Assembly: GCA_031554725.1 (NCBI GenBank) | Contig: JAVBUZ010000248.1 | Location: 1-26,044, forward strand | Source: JAVBUZ01 sp031554725 | GTDB lineage: Bacteria; Bacillota; Clostridia; Lachnospirales; Lachnospiraceae | Length of the DNA stretch: 26,044 nucleotides | Direction: 5' to 3' | Notes under the pieces: model-generated | Databases searched by the model: none | What the model saw: the letters and a program-made list of their open reading frames with translations, nothing else | What the model was told of the DNA's origin: nothing | Program-made: the position numbers and the translations under genes | Shown: one piece after another, positions 15,866 to 24,129 of the stretch | How the letters are laid out: each line of letters starts with the position of its first letter | How positions within the stretch are numbered: the first letter of the stretch is position 1

Positions 15866-16654
15866 GTGGATATAGCATCGATATTAGGGTTAATTATATG
15901 CTTTGGCATGCTAGTATATGGAATCATCGACAGCGGTGGCATTGGTTCTGTTGGCAGTTATATCGATACCGCATCAATGCTGATTACATTTGGTGGATCA
16001 TTCGCCGCCATTTTAGCGTCCTATTCTTTGGCAGATTTCATTGGTGGACTTAAGAGCTTTACCTTGGTTTTAAAAGCACCAGCAAGCAATACAGCAGAAA
16101 TGATACAAAAAATAATAGACTTATCCAACGTAGCTAGAAAAGAAGGACTCTTGTCCTTGGAAGAAGCAACCGGTGATTTGGATGAGCCTTTTTTAAAAAA
16201 GGGAATACTACTTATCGTTGATGGTACAGATCCAGAGCTTGTTCGTGGAATTATGGAAACAGAGCTGATTAGTATCGAAGGAAGACATAAAGATAGAATT
16301 GGATTTTGGGAAGCGTTAGGTGCCATGGGACCAGCTTGGGGTATGATTGGTACCCTTGTTGGTTTGGTTAATATGTTAAATAACATGGATGATGCAGCAG
16401 CCATTGGCCCATCTATGGCGACAGCGCTTATTACAACCTTATATGGTTCTCTTTTAGCGAACTGGATATGTGCACCAGTTGCTAACAAGTTAAAAGCAAA
16501 TAACGGTGTGGAAATGATGATGAAGGAAATTATGATAGAGGGACTATTATCTATTCAGGCAGGTGAAAACCCTCGTGTCATTGAAGAAAAGCTAAAATCT
16601 TTCCTAGCACCTAAGGATAGAACTTCTGCAGAGGATGTAGGAGGTGAAGAGTAA
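15866..16654 (+). CDS. motA: Flagellar motor stator protein MotA
   Basis: MotA surrounds MotB in the inner-membrane stator and couples ion flow to FliG rotation. The 262-residue protein has four membrane segments: about 2-20 (IASILGLIICFGMLVYG), 31-50 (TASMLITFGGSFAAILASY), 145-165 (ALGAMGPAWGMIGTLVGLVN) and 178-200 (IGPSMATALITTLYGSLLAN). The cytoplasmic loop contains RKEGLLSLEEA, which carries the charged FliG contacts. GTG 15866 is chosen because AGGGTGA (15854-15860) lies 5 bases before it; an in-frame GTG at 15857 overlaps that site. The gene abuts motB (TAAATG). Confidence 0.95.
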   Translation: MDIASILGLIICFGMLVYGIIDSGGIGSVGSYIDTASMLITFGGSFAAILASYSLADFIGGLKSFTLVLKAPASNTAEMIQKIIDLSNVARKEGLLSLEEATGDLDEPFLKKGILLIVDGTDPELVRGIMETELISIEGRHKDRIGFWEALGAMGPAWGMIGTLVGLVNMLNNMDDAAAIGPSMATALITTLYGSLLANWICAPVANKLKANNGVEMMMKEIMIEGLLSIQAGENPRVIEEKLKSFLAPKDRTSAEDVGGEE

Positions 16655-17470
16655 ATGGCAAAAAGGAAGGAAGATACGCCGGCACCTGGTTCACCAGCGT
16701 GGATGGCAACCTTCGGCGATTTAATGAACCTTTTGCTTTGCTTCTTCGTATTGCTGTTTTCCATGTCCACTATTAGTGAGGAAAAGCTAAAGGAAGTAGC
16801 CGCAGCTATGAGTCAAACTTTTAGTATTTGGCAAAGCGGTGCAACTGCTATTGGAGAGGGTATACTGATTAGCAATGGCGTTAGTCAGTTAAATGAGCTT
16901 AGTGAGTATATTAACAGCACTGGTAAAAATGCAGATAGTGAAATAGATTCAGAAGAGTATAATGAATACGAAAAAATGGCATCAAAGTTAGAAGAGGCTC
17001 AGCTTGCCAAGTCGGAAGCTTTGGCAGAAAAGGTAAATGAAGCTGTTGAAGAAAGTGATATGCAAGATGAGATTAGAGTTGAATTTACCTCACAGTATGT
17101 TCAGCTAACCTTAAAGGGAGCCATATTATTTGATTCTGGTCAGGTGGCGCTTAAAAAAGAGGCGATACCGATTATTGATAAGGTTGGTATTATACTAGAA
17201 AGATATGCCCAAGGAATCATTGAAATTGAAGGACATACGGATAATGTGCCAATTAGTGGCGGGAAATATGCCAATAACAATGAACTAAGCAGTGCACGTG
17301 CGTTATCGGTTTTTGATTATCTTATGTCTACAACAAGCTTGGATCCAGCAGTGGTGAAACATTCAGGTCGAGGAGAATACGTACCGATTGCGGACAATAC
17401 ACTTGAGTCTGGAAGAGCAAAAAATCGAAGAGTAGAAATAAGAATATATCATTCCAAGAATGCATATTAA
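16655..17470 (+). CDS. motB: Flagellar motor stator protein MotB (OmpA-type)
   Basis: MotB anchors the stator to peptidoglycan and carries the ion-binding aspartate. In the single membrane segment, ATFGDLMNLLLCFFVLLFSM, this is D22. The CFFVLLFSMS pattern resembles the sodium-type PomB more than E. coli MotB, so sodium coupling is possible (inference). A coiled-coil-like linker (about 85-135) precedes the OmpA peptidoglycan-binding domain with EIEGHTDNVPISGGKYANNN, LSSARALSVFDYL and GRAKNRRVEIRIY. The length is 271 residues. GGAGGTGA at the end of motA is the ribosome site. Confidence 0.96.
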   Translation: MAKRKEDTPAPGSPAWMATFGDLMNLLLCFFVLLFSMSTISEEKLKEVAAAMSQTFSIWQSGATAIGEGILISNGVSQLNELSEYINSTGKNADSEIDSEEYNEYEKMASKLEEAQLAKSEALAEKVNEAVEESDMQDEIRVEFTSQYVQLTLKGAILFDSGQVALKKEAIPIIDKVGIILERYAQGIIEIEGHTDNVPISGGKYANNNELSSARALSVFDYLMSTTSLDPAVVKHSGRGEYVPIADNTLESGRAKNRRVEIRIYHSKNAY

Positions 17471-17481
17471 AGGAGCAAAGA

Positions 17482-17994
17482 ATGAAAAAGAACTTGTTAT
17501 CGGTGCTAATACTGGCACTATTGATAGTCAATATTGTTATGACAGCAATCATGATGTTTAGTGTTACAGGTGCCATGAAGAGCACTTCGAAGTTGGTAGG
17601 GAAGATAGCCACAGTGTTAGATATCGAGTTGGCAATAGATCAAAGTAATGAGGCAGTATCCATCGAAAATGTAGAACCATATACGATTGGTGATACTATG
17701 ACCATACCATTTAAAGATGGCGAGGATGGGAAATCTCATTATTTGCAGGCTAGCCTTATTGTTTACATGAATAAAAAGCATGATGATTATGCGAAGTATG
17801 GTGTAGCAACCGATTTGGCGGCAAAAGAAGATATGATAAAGAGTGAAATCATTTCCGTAATAAATAGTCATACTATAGACGAGTTTAAAACGGATTCGGA
17901 AGGAATTTATGCAGAGATAACAGCAAATTTGCAGAAGATGTATAATTCCAAATTTATTTATAGAGTGGCTTGCGTTGATGTTAAATATCAGTAG
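17482..17994 (+). CDS. fliL: Flagellar basal body-associated protein FliL
   Basis: FliL is a single-pass membrane protein that surrounds or supports the stator. The 170-residue product begins MKKNLLSVLILALLIVNIVM with one membrane segment (about 4-27). An extracellular domain of the stomatin-like FliL fold follows, recognised by YLQASLIVYMNKKHDDY and KSEIISVINSHTIDEF. AAGGAGCAAAG precedes ATG 17482. Its place between motB and fliM is conserved among Firmicutes. Primary sequence similarity in this family is low. Confidence 0.9.
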   Translation: MKKNLLSVLILALLIVNIVMTAIMMFSVTGAMKSTSKLVGKIATVLDIELAIDQSNEAVSIENVEPYTIGDTMTIPFKDGEDGKSHYLQASLIVYMNKKHDDYAKYGVATDLAAKEDMIKSEIISVINSHTIDEFKTDSEGIYAEITANLQKMYNSKFIYRVACVDVKYQ

Positions 17995-18028
17995 CCTCTG
18001 AAAGAAATAAAAAAGGGAGGTGACTTTT

Positions 18029-19009
18029 ATGGGCGACGTATTGTCCCAAAACGAGATAGATAACCTGCTAGCAGCGCTATCGGCGGGCGAGCTGGACATG
18101 GATCAAATCCAGGATGCATCAGAAAAGCAGGTTAAATACTATGATTTTAAACGCCCAGCAAAGTTCTCCAAAGAACATTTAAGAACCTTGGAAATTATTT
18201 TTGAACATTATGGAAGATTGGTTTCAACCAACCTACCTGTTTACTTACGTAAAAATGTACAAGTAAGTGTAGCGAGTTCGGAAACAGTTGCTTTCTCGGA
18301 ATTTACCAATGCATTATCTAACCCGGTTATTTTGGGCATTGTGAATTTTTCGCCTCTTCCAGGTAATATAATTATAGAGCTAGCAACAAATTTAGGCTAT
18401 GCGATGGTTGATCGTATGCTCGGTGGACCAGGAGTGCCATTAGAAAAGAACCGAGAGTTTTCCGAGATAGAGATGACCATTATTGAAAAAATTATCGTTG
18501 TATGTATGCAACTAATGCGTGAGCCTTGGAAAAATGTTTTAGATATTAGCCCTTATATTGACCGTGTGGAAACGAATTCACAGTTTGCACAGATTATCGC
18601 TCCTAATGACATGATAGCGATTGTTACTATGAACATGAAGATTGGAGATGTTGAAGGGTTTATGAATATATGTCTTCCATACTTTACACTTGAAGATATT
18701 ATGGATAGACTGAATACAAAGTATTGGTATGCAAATATGCAAGAGTCACATGACGAAAGCTATGAGGAACACATAGGCTCCCTAATCAAGAGAGTTGATA
18801 TACCAATTAAAGCGGTACTTGGAAAAAACAAAATTTCAGTAAGCGATTTTGTGGGTCTTCAAGTAGGTGATGTTATAAGGTTGGACTCTCATGTTGAAAA
18901 CGAGTTAGATGTATACGTGGGAAATATAAAAAAGTTTACTGCCATGCCTGGCGCAAGCAAAGATCGTTATGCTGTCCGGGTAACAACAGTACTTAGAGAG
19001 GGAGCATAA
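18029..19009 (+). CDS. fliM: Flagellar motor switch protein FliM
   Basis: FliM is the C-ring protein that binds phosphorylated CheY and FliG. The 326-residue protein starts with the CheY-binding peptide VLSQNEIDNLLAAL. A CheC-like middle domain has GNIIIELATNLGYAMVDRML. A C-terminal SpoA domain contains KAVLGKNKISVSDFVGLQVG and DVIRLDSHVENEL. ATG 18029 is chosen because GGGAGGTGA (18015-18023) lies 5 bases upstream; the in-frame GTG at 18020 is inside that ribosome site. fliY starts 3 bases after the stop. Confidence 0.96.
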   Translation: MGDVLSQNEIDNLLAALSAGELDMDQIQDASEKQVKYYDFKRPAKFSKEHLRTLEIIFEHYGRLVSTNLPVYLRKNVQVSVASSETVAFSEFTNALSNPVILGIVNFSPLPGNIIIELATNLGYAMVDRMLGGPGVPLEKNREFSEIEMTIIEKIIVVCMQLMREPWKNVLDISPYIDRVETNSQFAQIIAPNDMIAIVTMNMKIGDVEGFMNICLPYFTLEDIMDRLNTKYWYANMQESHDESYEEHIGSLIKRVDIPIKAVLGKNKISVSDFVGLQVGDVIRLDSHVENELDVYVGNIKKFTAMPGASKDRYAVRVTTVLREGA

Positions 19010-19012
19010 AGC

Positions 19013-20266
19013 ATGGATGGAAATGGAATGTTATCCCAAGATGAAATCAATGCCCTATTAAGCGGCATGGATTTATCGGATCCAATGGGAAGTTCTGCAT
19101 CGGAAATAGATCAAACGCCGCCAAATGCGAGCGAAATAGAAGTGCTTTCAGAGGTTGAAAAAGATGCGGTCGGTGAGATTGGCAATATAAGTATGGGCTC
19201 ATCAGCAACTACGTTATATTCCTTAGTTAACAGAAAGGTAAATATAACAACACCCATTGTTACATTAGCAACATGGGATAGTATACTTGAAATGTATGAG
19301 AAGCCGTGCGTATTTATTCAAATACATTATACCGCAGGGTTAGATGGCTCCAATATTTTGGTTCTGAAAGAGCATGACGTTAAGGTTATTACGGATTTAA
19401 TGATGGGTGGAGATGGAACTAACACCGATGGAGAACTAGGTGAGCTACATTTAAGTGCAATCTCTGAGGCGATGAACCAAATGATGGGTTCAGCGGCAAC
19501 CTCACTTTCAACAATGTTAGGAAACATGATTGATATTAGTCCTCCGGACGCAAGTCTAATTGATTTAACAGAGTTTCGGTCTGGGTCAGAACTTGCTGAT
19601 TTCCTGGGAGGCACCTTCGTAAAGATAGCTTTCCGTATGCAGATAGATGAGATGGTTGATAGTACAATAATGCAATTATACCCCATTGATTTTGCTAAGA
19701 GGTTGGTAAGTACATTTGTAAATACACAGCCAGAGAAGGAACCTGAACCAGTGCCAGTATCTGCAGCGGCGCCAGCACCAGAACCTTGGGCAGCATCTCC
19801 TCAAATGGAAACGCCACAAATGAGCATGCCTCAGATGGGTATGCCACAGATGGGAATGCCTCAGATGGGTATGCCACAAATGAGTATGCCTCAGATGGGT
19901 ATGGGAATGCCTCAAATGAGTATGCCTCAGATGGGTATGGGAATGCCTCAGATGATGAATATGCAACCTAATGTGAATATTCAGCCAGCCCAGTTCCAAA
20001 GCTTTTCCGGTGACGGCATGGGCAATGTGGGGCAGGAAAACATTAATCTGATTATGGATGTACCATTAGAGGTTACTGTTGAATTGGGAAGAACCGTGAA
20101 ATCCATTGCGGATATTCTGGATTTTGCACCAGGAACGATTATTGAACTTGACCGCATTGCCGGTGAACCTATAGATGTACTTGTTAATGGTAAATATGTG
20201 GCAAAAGGTGAAGTTGTTGTTATTGAAGAAAGTTTTGGCGTTAGGGTAACAGAAATTATAAAATAA
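19013..20266 (+). CDS. fliY: Flagellar switch phosphatase FliY (CheC-FliN fusion)
   Basis: FliY combines a CheY-P phosphatase with the FliN-type C-ring domain. The N-terminal MLSQDEINALLSGM resembles the FliM CheY-binding peptide. Two CheC active sites are intact: D51-E55-N58 with P81, and S148-E152-N155 with P178, both fitting (D/S)xxxExxN-x22-P. Residues about 235-330 form a Pro/Met/Gln linker with ten PQM units (263-314). The C-terminal SpoA/FliN domain (about 340-417) has VPLEVTVELGRTVKSIADIL and GEVVVIEESFGVRVTEII. The length is 417 residues. GAGGGAG at the fliM end is the ribosome site. Confidence 0.96.
   Translation: MDGNGMLSQDEINALLSGMDLSDPMGSSASEIDQTPPNASEIEVLSEVEKDAVGEIGNISMGSSATTLYSLVNRKVNITTPIVTLATWDSILEMYEKPCVFIQIHYTAGLDGSNILVLKEHDVKVITDLMMGGDGTNTDGELGELHLSAISEAMNQMMGSAATSLSTMLGNMIDISPPDASLIDLTEFRSGSELADFLGGTFVKIAFRMQIDEMVDSTIMQLYPIDFAKRLVSTFVNTQPEKEPEPVPVSAAAPAPEPWAASPQMETPQMSMPQMGMPQMGMPQMGMPQMSMPQMGMGMPQMSMPQMGMGMPQMMNMQPNVNIQPAQFQSFSGDGMGNVGQENINLIMDVPLEVTVELGRTVKSIADILDFAPGTIIELDRIAGEPIDVLVNGKYVAKGEVVVIEESFGVRVTEIIK
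19799..19954 (+). repeat. In-frame 15-bp tandem repeats (MPQMG/S) in fliY
   Basis: Units of the form ATGCCTCAGATGGGT occur in tandem, with third-base variants (CCT/CCA, CAG/CAA, GGT/GGA/AGT). Ten PQM units are seen. Within the array, two 36-bp units (19880-19915 and 19916-19951) differ only at the final base. Every unit is a multiple of three, so gain or loss keeps the frame. Confidence 0.9.
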
Positions 20267-20291
20267 TGAGAAAGCAAGGAGTGAACCAAAA

Positions 20292-20654
20292 ATGGCAAAA
20301 AATATTTTGATTTGTGATGATGCAGCTTTTATGAGAATGATGATTAAAGATATCTTGACTAAAAATGGCTATAATGTAGTAGGAGAAGCAGAAAATGGTC
20401 AAAAAGGCGTTGAAAGATACAACGAATTAAAACCAGATTTGGTATTAATGGATATAACAATGCCTGAAATGGATGGTATTGAAGCACTTAAAAAGATTAA
20501 AGCGGGTGATCCCAGTGCGCTTGTTATTATGTGTTCTGCAATGGGACAGCAAGCCATGGTTATCGAATCAATTCAAGCTGGTGCAAAAGACTTTATTGTT
20601 AAGCCTTTCCAGGCAGATAGAGTATTAGAAGCGGTTAAGAAGGTAATTGGATAA
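20292..20654 (+). CDS. cheY: Chemotaxis response regulator CheY
   Basis: This is a single-domain receiver of 120 residues that binds FliM/FliY when phosphorylated by CheA. The acidic pair is D9-D10 in LICDDAAF, the phosphorylation site is D54 in LVLMDITMPEMDG, the conserved Ser/Thr region is MCSAMGQQAMV and the lysine is in FIVKPFQ. No output domain is present. AAGGAGTGA precedes ATG 20292. Location directly after fliY, which can dephosphorylate CheY, matches Bacillus. The stop overlaps the fliO start by one base. Confidence 0.96.
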   Translation: MAKNILICDDAAFMRMMIKDILTKNGYNVVGEAENGQKGVERYNELKPDLVLMDITMPEMDGIEALKKIKAGDPSALVIMCSAMGQQAMVIESIQAGAKDFIVKPFQADRVLEAVKKVIG

Positions 20655-21022
20655 TGATGTTAAGTGTTATGGAAAGCGCAAATAGTACGGCGCAGTTTAT
20701 TTCCGTACTTCTTATATTTATTTTTGTATTAGCATTGACACTTTTTTCTACAAGATGGATAGCAAAGATACAAAGCGCACAAAATACGAATAAAAACATT
20801 AACATAATTGAAACATGCCGTATTGCTAGTAACAAATATATACAAGTAGTGAAAATCGGTAATACTTATATGGCAATAGCTATAGGCAAAGACAACGTTA
20901 CGATGTTAACAGAAATTTCGGAAGAAGAATTAGAATTGAATGTGGAACCCAATGGATCTTCTTTTGATTTTAAGGATTTTTTAGAAAAAGCAAAGAAATT
21001 AAATTCTGGTAAAAAAAATTGA
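20654..21022 (+). CDS. fliO: Flagellar export-gate assembly protein FliO (FliZ-type)
   Basis: FliO helps FliP assemble into the export gate. The 122-residue product has one membrane segment at about 13-33 (AQFISVLLIFIFVLALTLF). A short cytoplasmic domain follows, with NINIIETCRIASNKYIQVVK and TYMAIAIGKDNVTMLTEI, the usual FliO core. AAGAAGGT at the end of cheY (20637-20644) serves ATG 20654, which overlaps the cheY stop; ATG 20657 is equally possible. Sequence conservation is low, but position before fliP supports the call. Confidence 0.9.
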   Translation: MMLSVMESANSTAQFISVLLIFIFVLALTLFSTRWIAKIQSAQNTNKNINIIETCRIASNKYIQVVKIGNTYMAIAIGKDNVTMLTEISEEELELNVEPNGSSFDFKDFLEKAKKLNSGKKN

Positions 21023-21906
21023 CCGAAGAAAGCGTAACAATAGTGAAAAAGAAAAAGAGTTTTTTTTCGATTAACAAGATGATACGAACAATATGCCTGC
21101 TGATTACGGTAGGCATATTGTGTATTTCAACCCAAATAGGCGTAGCAGCTTCAGAGTTTAATACGGGTGAGCCAAGAACAGTAATCAACGAGCCAGGTTC
21201 AAGTACGAAGCCTGAAGATTTAAATGAAATAAATATTTCGAACGCCTTATCCGTTACTGTTAATAATGGAAATGGTCAGCTTAATAGCTCGCTAAGGATT
21301 TTACTTACATTAACGCTAATTGCGCTGGCGCCAACACTAATTATATGTCTGACTTGTTTTACAAGAATTATTATTGTTCTTCATTTTACAAGATCGGCAC
21401 TAAATACGCAGACAGCTCCACCGAACCAAATTTTGATAGGATTGGCATTATTTTTAACTTTCTTTATAATGCAACCTACGATAACATTGATATATGACAC
21501 TGCGATTGTTCCTTATGAAAGTGGTGAGATTGATCAGGACGAAGCATTAGAGCTGGCGATAGACCCAATGCGAACCTTTATGTTTAGCAACACAAAGATT
21601 AAGGATGTGGCGTTGTTTATGGATATCGCAGGATTAGAATGGGATGGAAGCTTAGAGGCGATTCCAACCTCAGTTCTTATCCCCAGTTTTATGATAAGTG
21701 AGCTGAGAGCTGGATTTTTAATGGGATTTATTATTTATATTCCATTTATTGTTATTGATATGGTTGTGGCATCTACTCTTATGAGTATGGGTATGATGAT
21801 GCTACCACCGACTACAATATCCATGCCGTTTAAGATATTGCTTTTTGTTTTAGCAGACGGTTGGAGCTTATTAATTGGAGTTGTTGTTAGAACTATAAAT
21901 GTTTAG
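21019..21906 (+). CDS. fliP: Flagellar type III export gate protein FliP
   Basis: FliP forms the core of the FliPQR export channel. The mature part is typical: SSLRILLTLTLIALAPTLII, CFTRIIIVLHFTRSALNTQT, PPNQILIGLALFLTFFIMQP and, near the end, GMMMLPPTTISMPFKILLFV. A basic N-terminus and hydrophobic stretch (about 21-40) ending GVAAS look like a cleavable signal sequence, as known for E. coli FliP. The start is uncertain. TTG 21019 overlaps the fliO stop (TTGA) and gives 295 residues, but it, GTG 21043 and ATG 21079 all lack a good ribosome site. Gene identity is certain; the exact start is not. Confidence 0.93.
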   Translation: MTEESVTIVKKKKSFFSINKMIRTICLLITVGILCISTQIGVAASEFNTGEPRTVINEPGSSTKPEDLNEINISNALSVTVNNGNGQLNSSLRILLTLTLIALAPTLIICLTCFTRIIIVLHFTRSALNTQTAPPNQILIGLALFLTFFIMQPTITLIYDTAIVPYESGEIDQDEALELAIDPMRTFMFSNTKIKDVALFMDIAGLEWDGSLEAIPTSVLIPSFMISELRAGFLMGFIIYIPFIVIDMVVASTLMSMGMMMLPPTTISMPFKILLFVLADGWSLLIGVVVRTINV

Positions 21907-21926
21907 TGGGAAAGGAGTGGTAAGTG

Positions 21927-22196
21927 ATGCTAGATACAGTAACAGAAATATCAAATAGTGCCTTGTATCTAATTATAAAAGTCTCACTCCCGGTACTGTT
22001 AGTTTCGCTAATCATAGGTCTGATTATTAGTATTTTTCAGGCGGTAACCTCTATTCAAGAGCAAACACTTACCTTTGTACCTAAAATCATTGCTGTTTTT
22101 TTAGCGTTAATGTTGTTTGGATATTGGATGATGAATAGTATGGTAGAGTTCATGACAATGTTGTGGCTAAATATACCTGTATATTTGAATCAATAA
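21927..22196 (+). CDS. fliQ: Flagellar type III export gate protein FliQ
   Basis: FliQ is a small gate subunit of two membrane hairpin helices. The 89 residues are the family's standard length. The helices are LYLIIKVSLPVLLVSLIIGL and IIAVFLALMLFGYWMMNSMV, joined by the conserved IFQAVTSIQEQTLTFVPKI. ATG 21927 follows AAGGAGTGG by 7 bases; an in-frame GTG at 21924 is not needed. The gene lies between fliP and fliR as in almost all bacteria. Confidence 0.97.
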   Translation: MLDTVTEISNSALYLIIKVSLPVLLVSLIIGLIISIFQAVTSIQEQTLTFVPKIIAVFLALMLFGYWMMNSMVEFMTMLWLNIPVYLNQ

Positions 22197-22207
22197 AGGA
22201 GAGATAT

Positions 22208-22993
22208 ATGTTAAATTTATCTTTTTCCTTTTACGATTTGGAATATTTTCTTTTGATTTTTGTAAGGGTTAGTTGTTTTGTGTTTATTGCCCCTTTCTTT
22301 AGTTTGGGGGGGACACCGAGACAGGTTAGAATTGTGCTATCCTTCTTTACATCGGCACTGCTATATTCAACGCTGGCTCCAGCCCCAGCAATTCTCTATA
22401 CCTCTGTGATGGAATATGCCATTATGGTGATGAAGGAAGCAATAGCTGGTCTAATCATAGGCTTTGGCTCAACTATTTGTACGGCAATTGTTAATTTGGC
22501 AGGAAGCATTGTAGATATGGAAACGGGTTTATCCATGACCACCATTATGGATCCAACTAGCAAGGAAAACTCTAGTGTAACGGGTGTTTTTTACCAATAC
22601 ACGGTAATGCTAATGCTTATTGTAAGTGGGATGTATCGTTATTTATTTGGTGCACTTGCGGAAAGCTTTATATTAATTCCTGTCAATGGTGCGATTTTTA
22701 ATTCTGCGAGCTTATTAAATTCCATGATTACATTTTTGACTGATTACTTAATGATTGGGTTTACAATATGTCTTCCTATGTTTTGCGTAAGCTTGCTACT
22801 AAATTCAATCCTAGGAGTATTAACCAAGGTATCGCCGCAGATGAACATGTTTGCGATTGGTATTCAATTAAAAATATTAGTAGGACTTTCTGTTATGTTT
22901 TTTACAGCAGCTATATTACCTTATGTATCAGATTTCATTTTTTCGGAAATGAAGAAAATGACGGTTGCATTCGTCCTGGAGGGCATGATGTGA
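22208..22993 (+). CDS. fliR: Flagellar type III export gate protein FliR
   Basis: FliR completes the FliPQR channel. The 261-residue product has about six membrane segments and the family motifs FVRVSCFVFIAPFFSLGGTP, KEAIAGLIIGFGSTICTAIV and VSPQMNMFAIGIQLKILVGL. ATG 22208 is behind AAGGAGAG (22196-22203); the longer reading frame from 22163 has no ribosome site and overlaps fliQ. The stop TGA overlaps the flhB GTG (GTGA), so the two are translationally coupled. In some clostridia fliR and flhB are fused; here they are separate. Confidence 0.95.
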   Translation: MLNLSFSFYDLEYFLLIFVRVSCFVFIAPFFSLGGTPRQVRIVLSFFTSALLYSTLAPAPAILYTSVMEYAIMVMKEAIAGLIIGFGSTICTAIVNLAGSIVDMETGLSMTTIMDPTSKENSSVTGVFYQYTVMLMLIVSGMYRYLFGALAESFILIPVNGAIFNSASLLNSMITFLTDYLMIGFTICLPMFCVSLLLNSILGVLTKVSPQMNMFAIGIQLKILVGLSVMFFTAAILPYVSDFIFSEMKKMTVAFVLEGMM

Positions 22994-24102
22994 TATTAAA
23001 ATATAATCTGCAATTTTTTGCGGCAGAAGGGCCGGGTGGAGAAAAAACTGAACCGGCAACAGAAAAAAAATTAACAGATGCGAGAAAAGAAGGGCAGGTT
23101 GCAAAAAGTAAAGAAATTGGAAATGCACTTGCTATCTTGGCTCTCTTTTTAGTTTTAAAGCTATGGGCAGGAAATATGGGGACGCAGTTTTTAGGACTGT
23201 TTGAAACCTTTTATACCCGAATTCCAGATGCGATAACAAATTGGAATGGTAATGTACCAGCAAATGATATGCGTGTTATTTTTAGGCAAATGATACTTCA
23301 GATTATTTATATTGTAGCACCGGTTTTGATTGTTACGCTTGTGGTTGCAGTTGCCAGTGACATATTTCAAGTAAAGTGGATGGTTACAACCAAACCACTT
23401 ATGCCTAAATTTAGCAAGATAAATCCCCTTAGTGGATTTAAAAGAATCTTTTCAGTAAATTCAGTAGTAGAGCTTGTAAAATCTATTGCAAAGATAGGGT
23501 TAATCGTATATATATCTTATTCATATTTAAAAGAGCAATGGCATATTTTGTTTTTGCTATATGATATGCCGCTGCTACAGGCAATTCAGCTAATAGGAGA
23601 GCTTGTAACGGATTTGGGAATAAGAATAGCCATGGTATATATGATAATTGCATTAGCTGATTATATATATCAAAGGTTTAAATTTAGTCGTGATATGCGT
23701 ATGACGAAACAAGAAATTAAAGATGAATACAAGCAGCAAGAAGGTGATCCGCAGATAAAAGGAAAGATACGTCAGAAAATGCGTGAGGTTTCACAGAAGC
23801 GTATGATGCAATCCATTCCTCAAGCGGATGTCGTTATTACTAACCCGACCCATTACGCGGTAGCGATTCAATATGATCCAGAGGTAGCTGATGCACCGAT
23901 TGTAGTGGCAAAGGGTGAGGATTATCTAGCTCAAAAGATTAAAGAGGCAGCAAAAGAGCATAAGGTAGAAATTGTTGAAAATAAATCTTTAGCTCGAATG
24001 CTATATGCCAATGTAGATGTCGGACAGCAGGTTCCGCCAGAACTGTTTCAAGCAGTAGCGGAAGTTCTTGCCTTTGTATATCATTTAAAAGGAAAAGTTT
24101 AA
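22990..24102 (+). CDS. flhB: Flagellar export specificity switch protein FlhB
   Basis: FlhB closes the export gate and changes substrate class after autocleavage. GTG 22990 is chosen because GGAGGG (22978-22983) lies 6 bases upstream and it overlaps the fliR stop; the frame is open further upstream inside fliR, but that is a shadow. The 370 residues begin MILKYNLQFFAAEGPGGEKT. TEPATEKKLTDARKEGQVAK is the family start motif. Four membrane segments lie between about 45 and 220. The cleavage motif NPTH (N285-H288) sits in VVITNPTHYAVAIQY. A single FlhB with an intact NPTH fits FliK-controlled switching. Confidence 0.96.
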   Translation: MILKYNLQFFAAEGPGGEKTEPATEKKLTDARKEGQVAKSKEIGNALAILALFLVLKLWAGNMGTQFLGLFETFYTRIPDAITNWNGNVPANDMRVIFRQMILQIIYIVAPVLIVTLVVAVASDIFQVKWMVTTKPLMPKFSKINPLSGFKRIFSVNSVVELVKSIAKIGLIVYISYSYLKEQWHILFLLYDMPLLQAIQLIGELVTDLGIRIAMVYMIIALADYIYQRFKFSRDMRMTKQEIKDEYKQQEGDPQIKGKIRQKMREVSQKRMMQSIPQADVVITNPTHYAVAIQYDPEVADAPIVVAKGEDYLAQKIKEAAKEHKVEIVENKSLARMLYANVDVGQQVPPELFQAVAEVLAFVYHLKGKV

Positions 24103-24129
24103 AATACAAGAGAAAGGGAGTGAGTACAG

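Noticed and set aside
15823..16053. + strand frame overlapping the swrD end and the motA start
   Set aside because: Out-of-frame reading of motA, with a Trp/His/Arg-rich composition unlike any family.
19799..19954. Repeat array as a CRISPR
   Set aside because: Units are contiguous 15/36-bp coding repeats without spacers and lie in frame inside fliY.
19676..19999. Minus-strand frame rich in His, Leu and Arg opposite fliY
   Set aside because: It is the antisense reading of the PQM repeats; no ribosome site or family resemblance, and the + strand gene is certain.
22768..22989. Longer FlhB start inside fliR
   Set aside because: The extension is an out-of-frame shadow of fliR; GTG 22990 has a GGAGGG site and yields the normal FlhB N-terminus.
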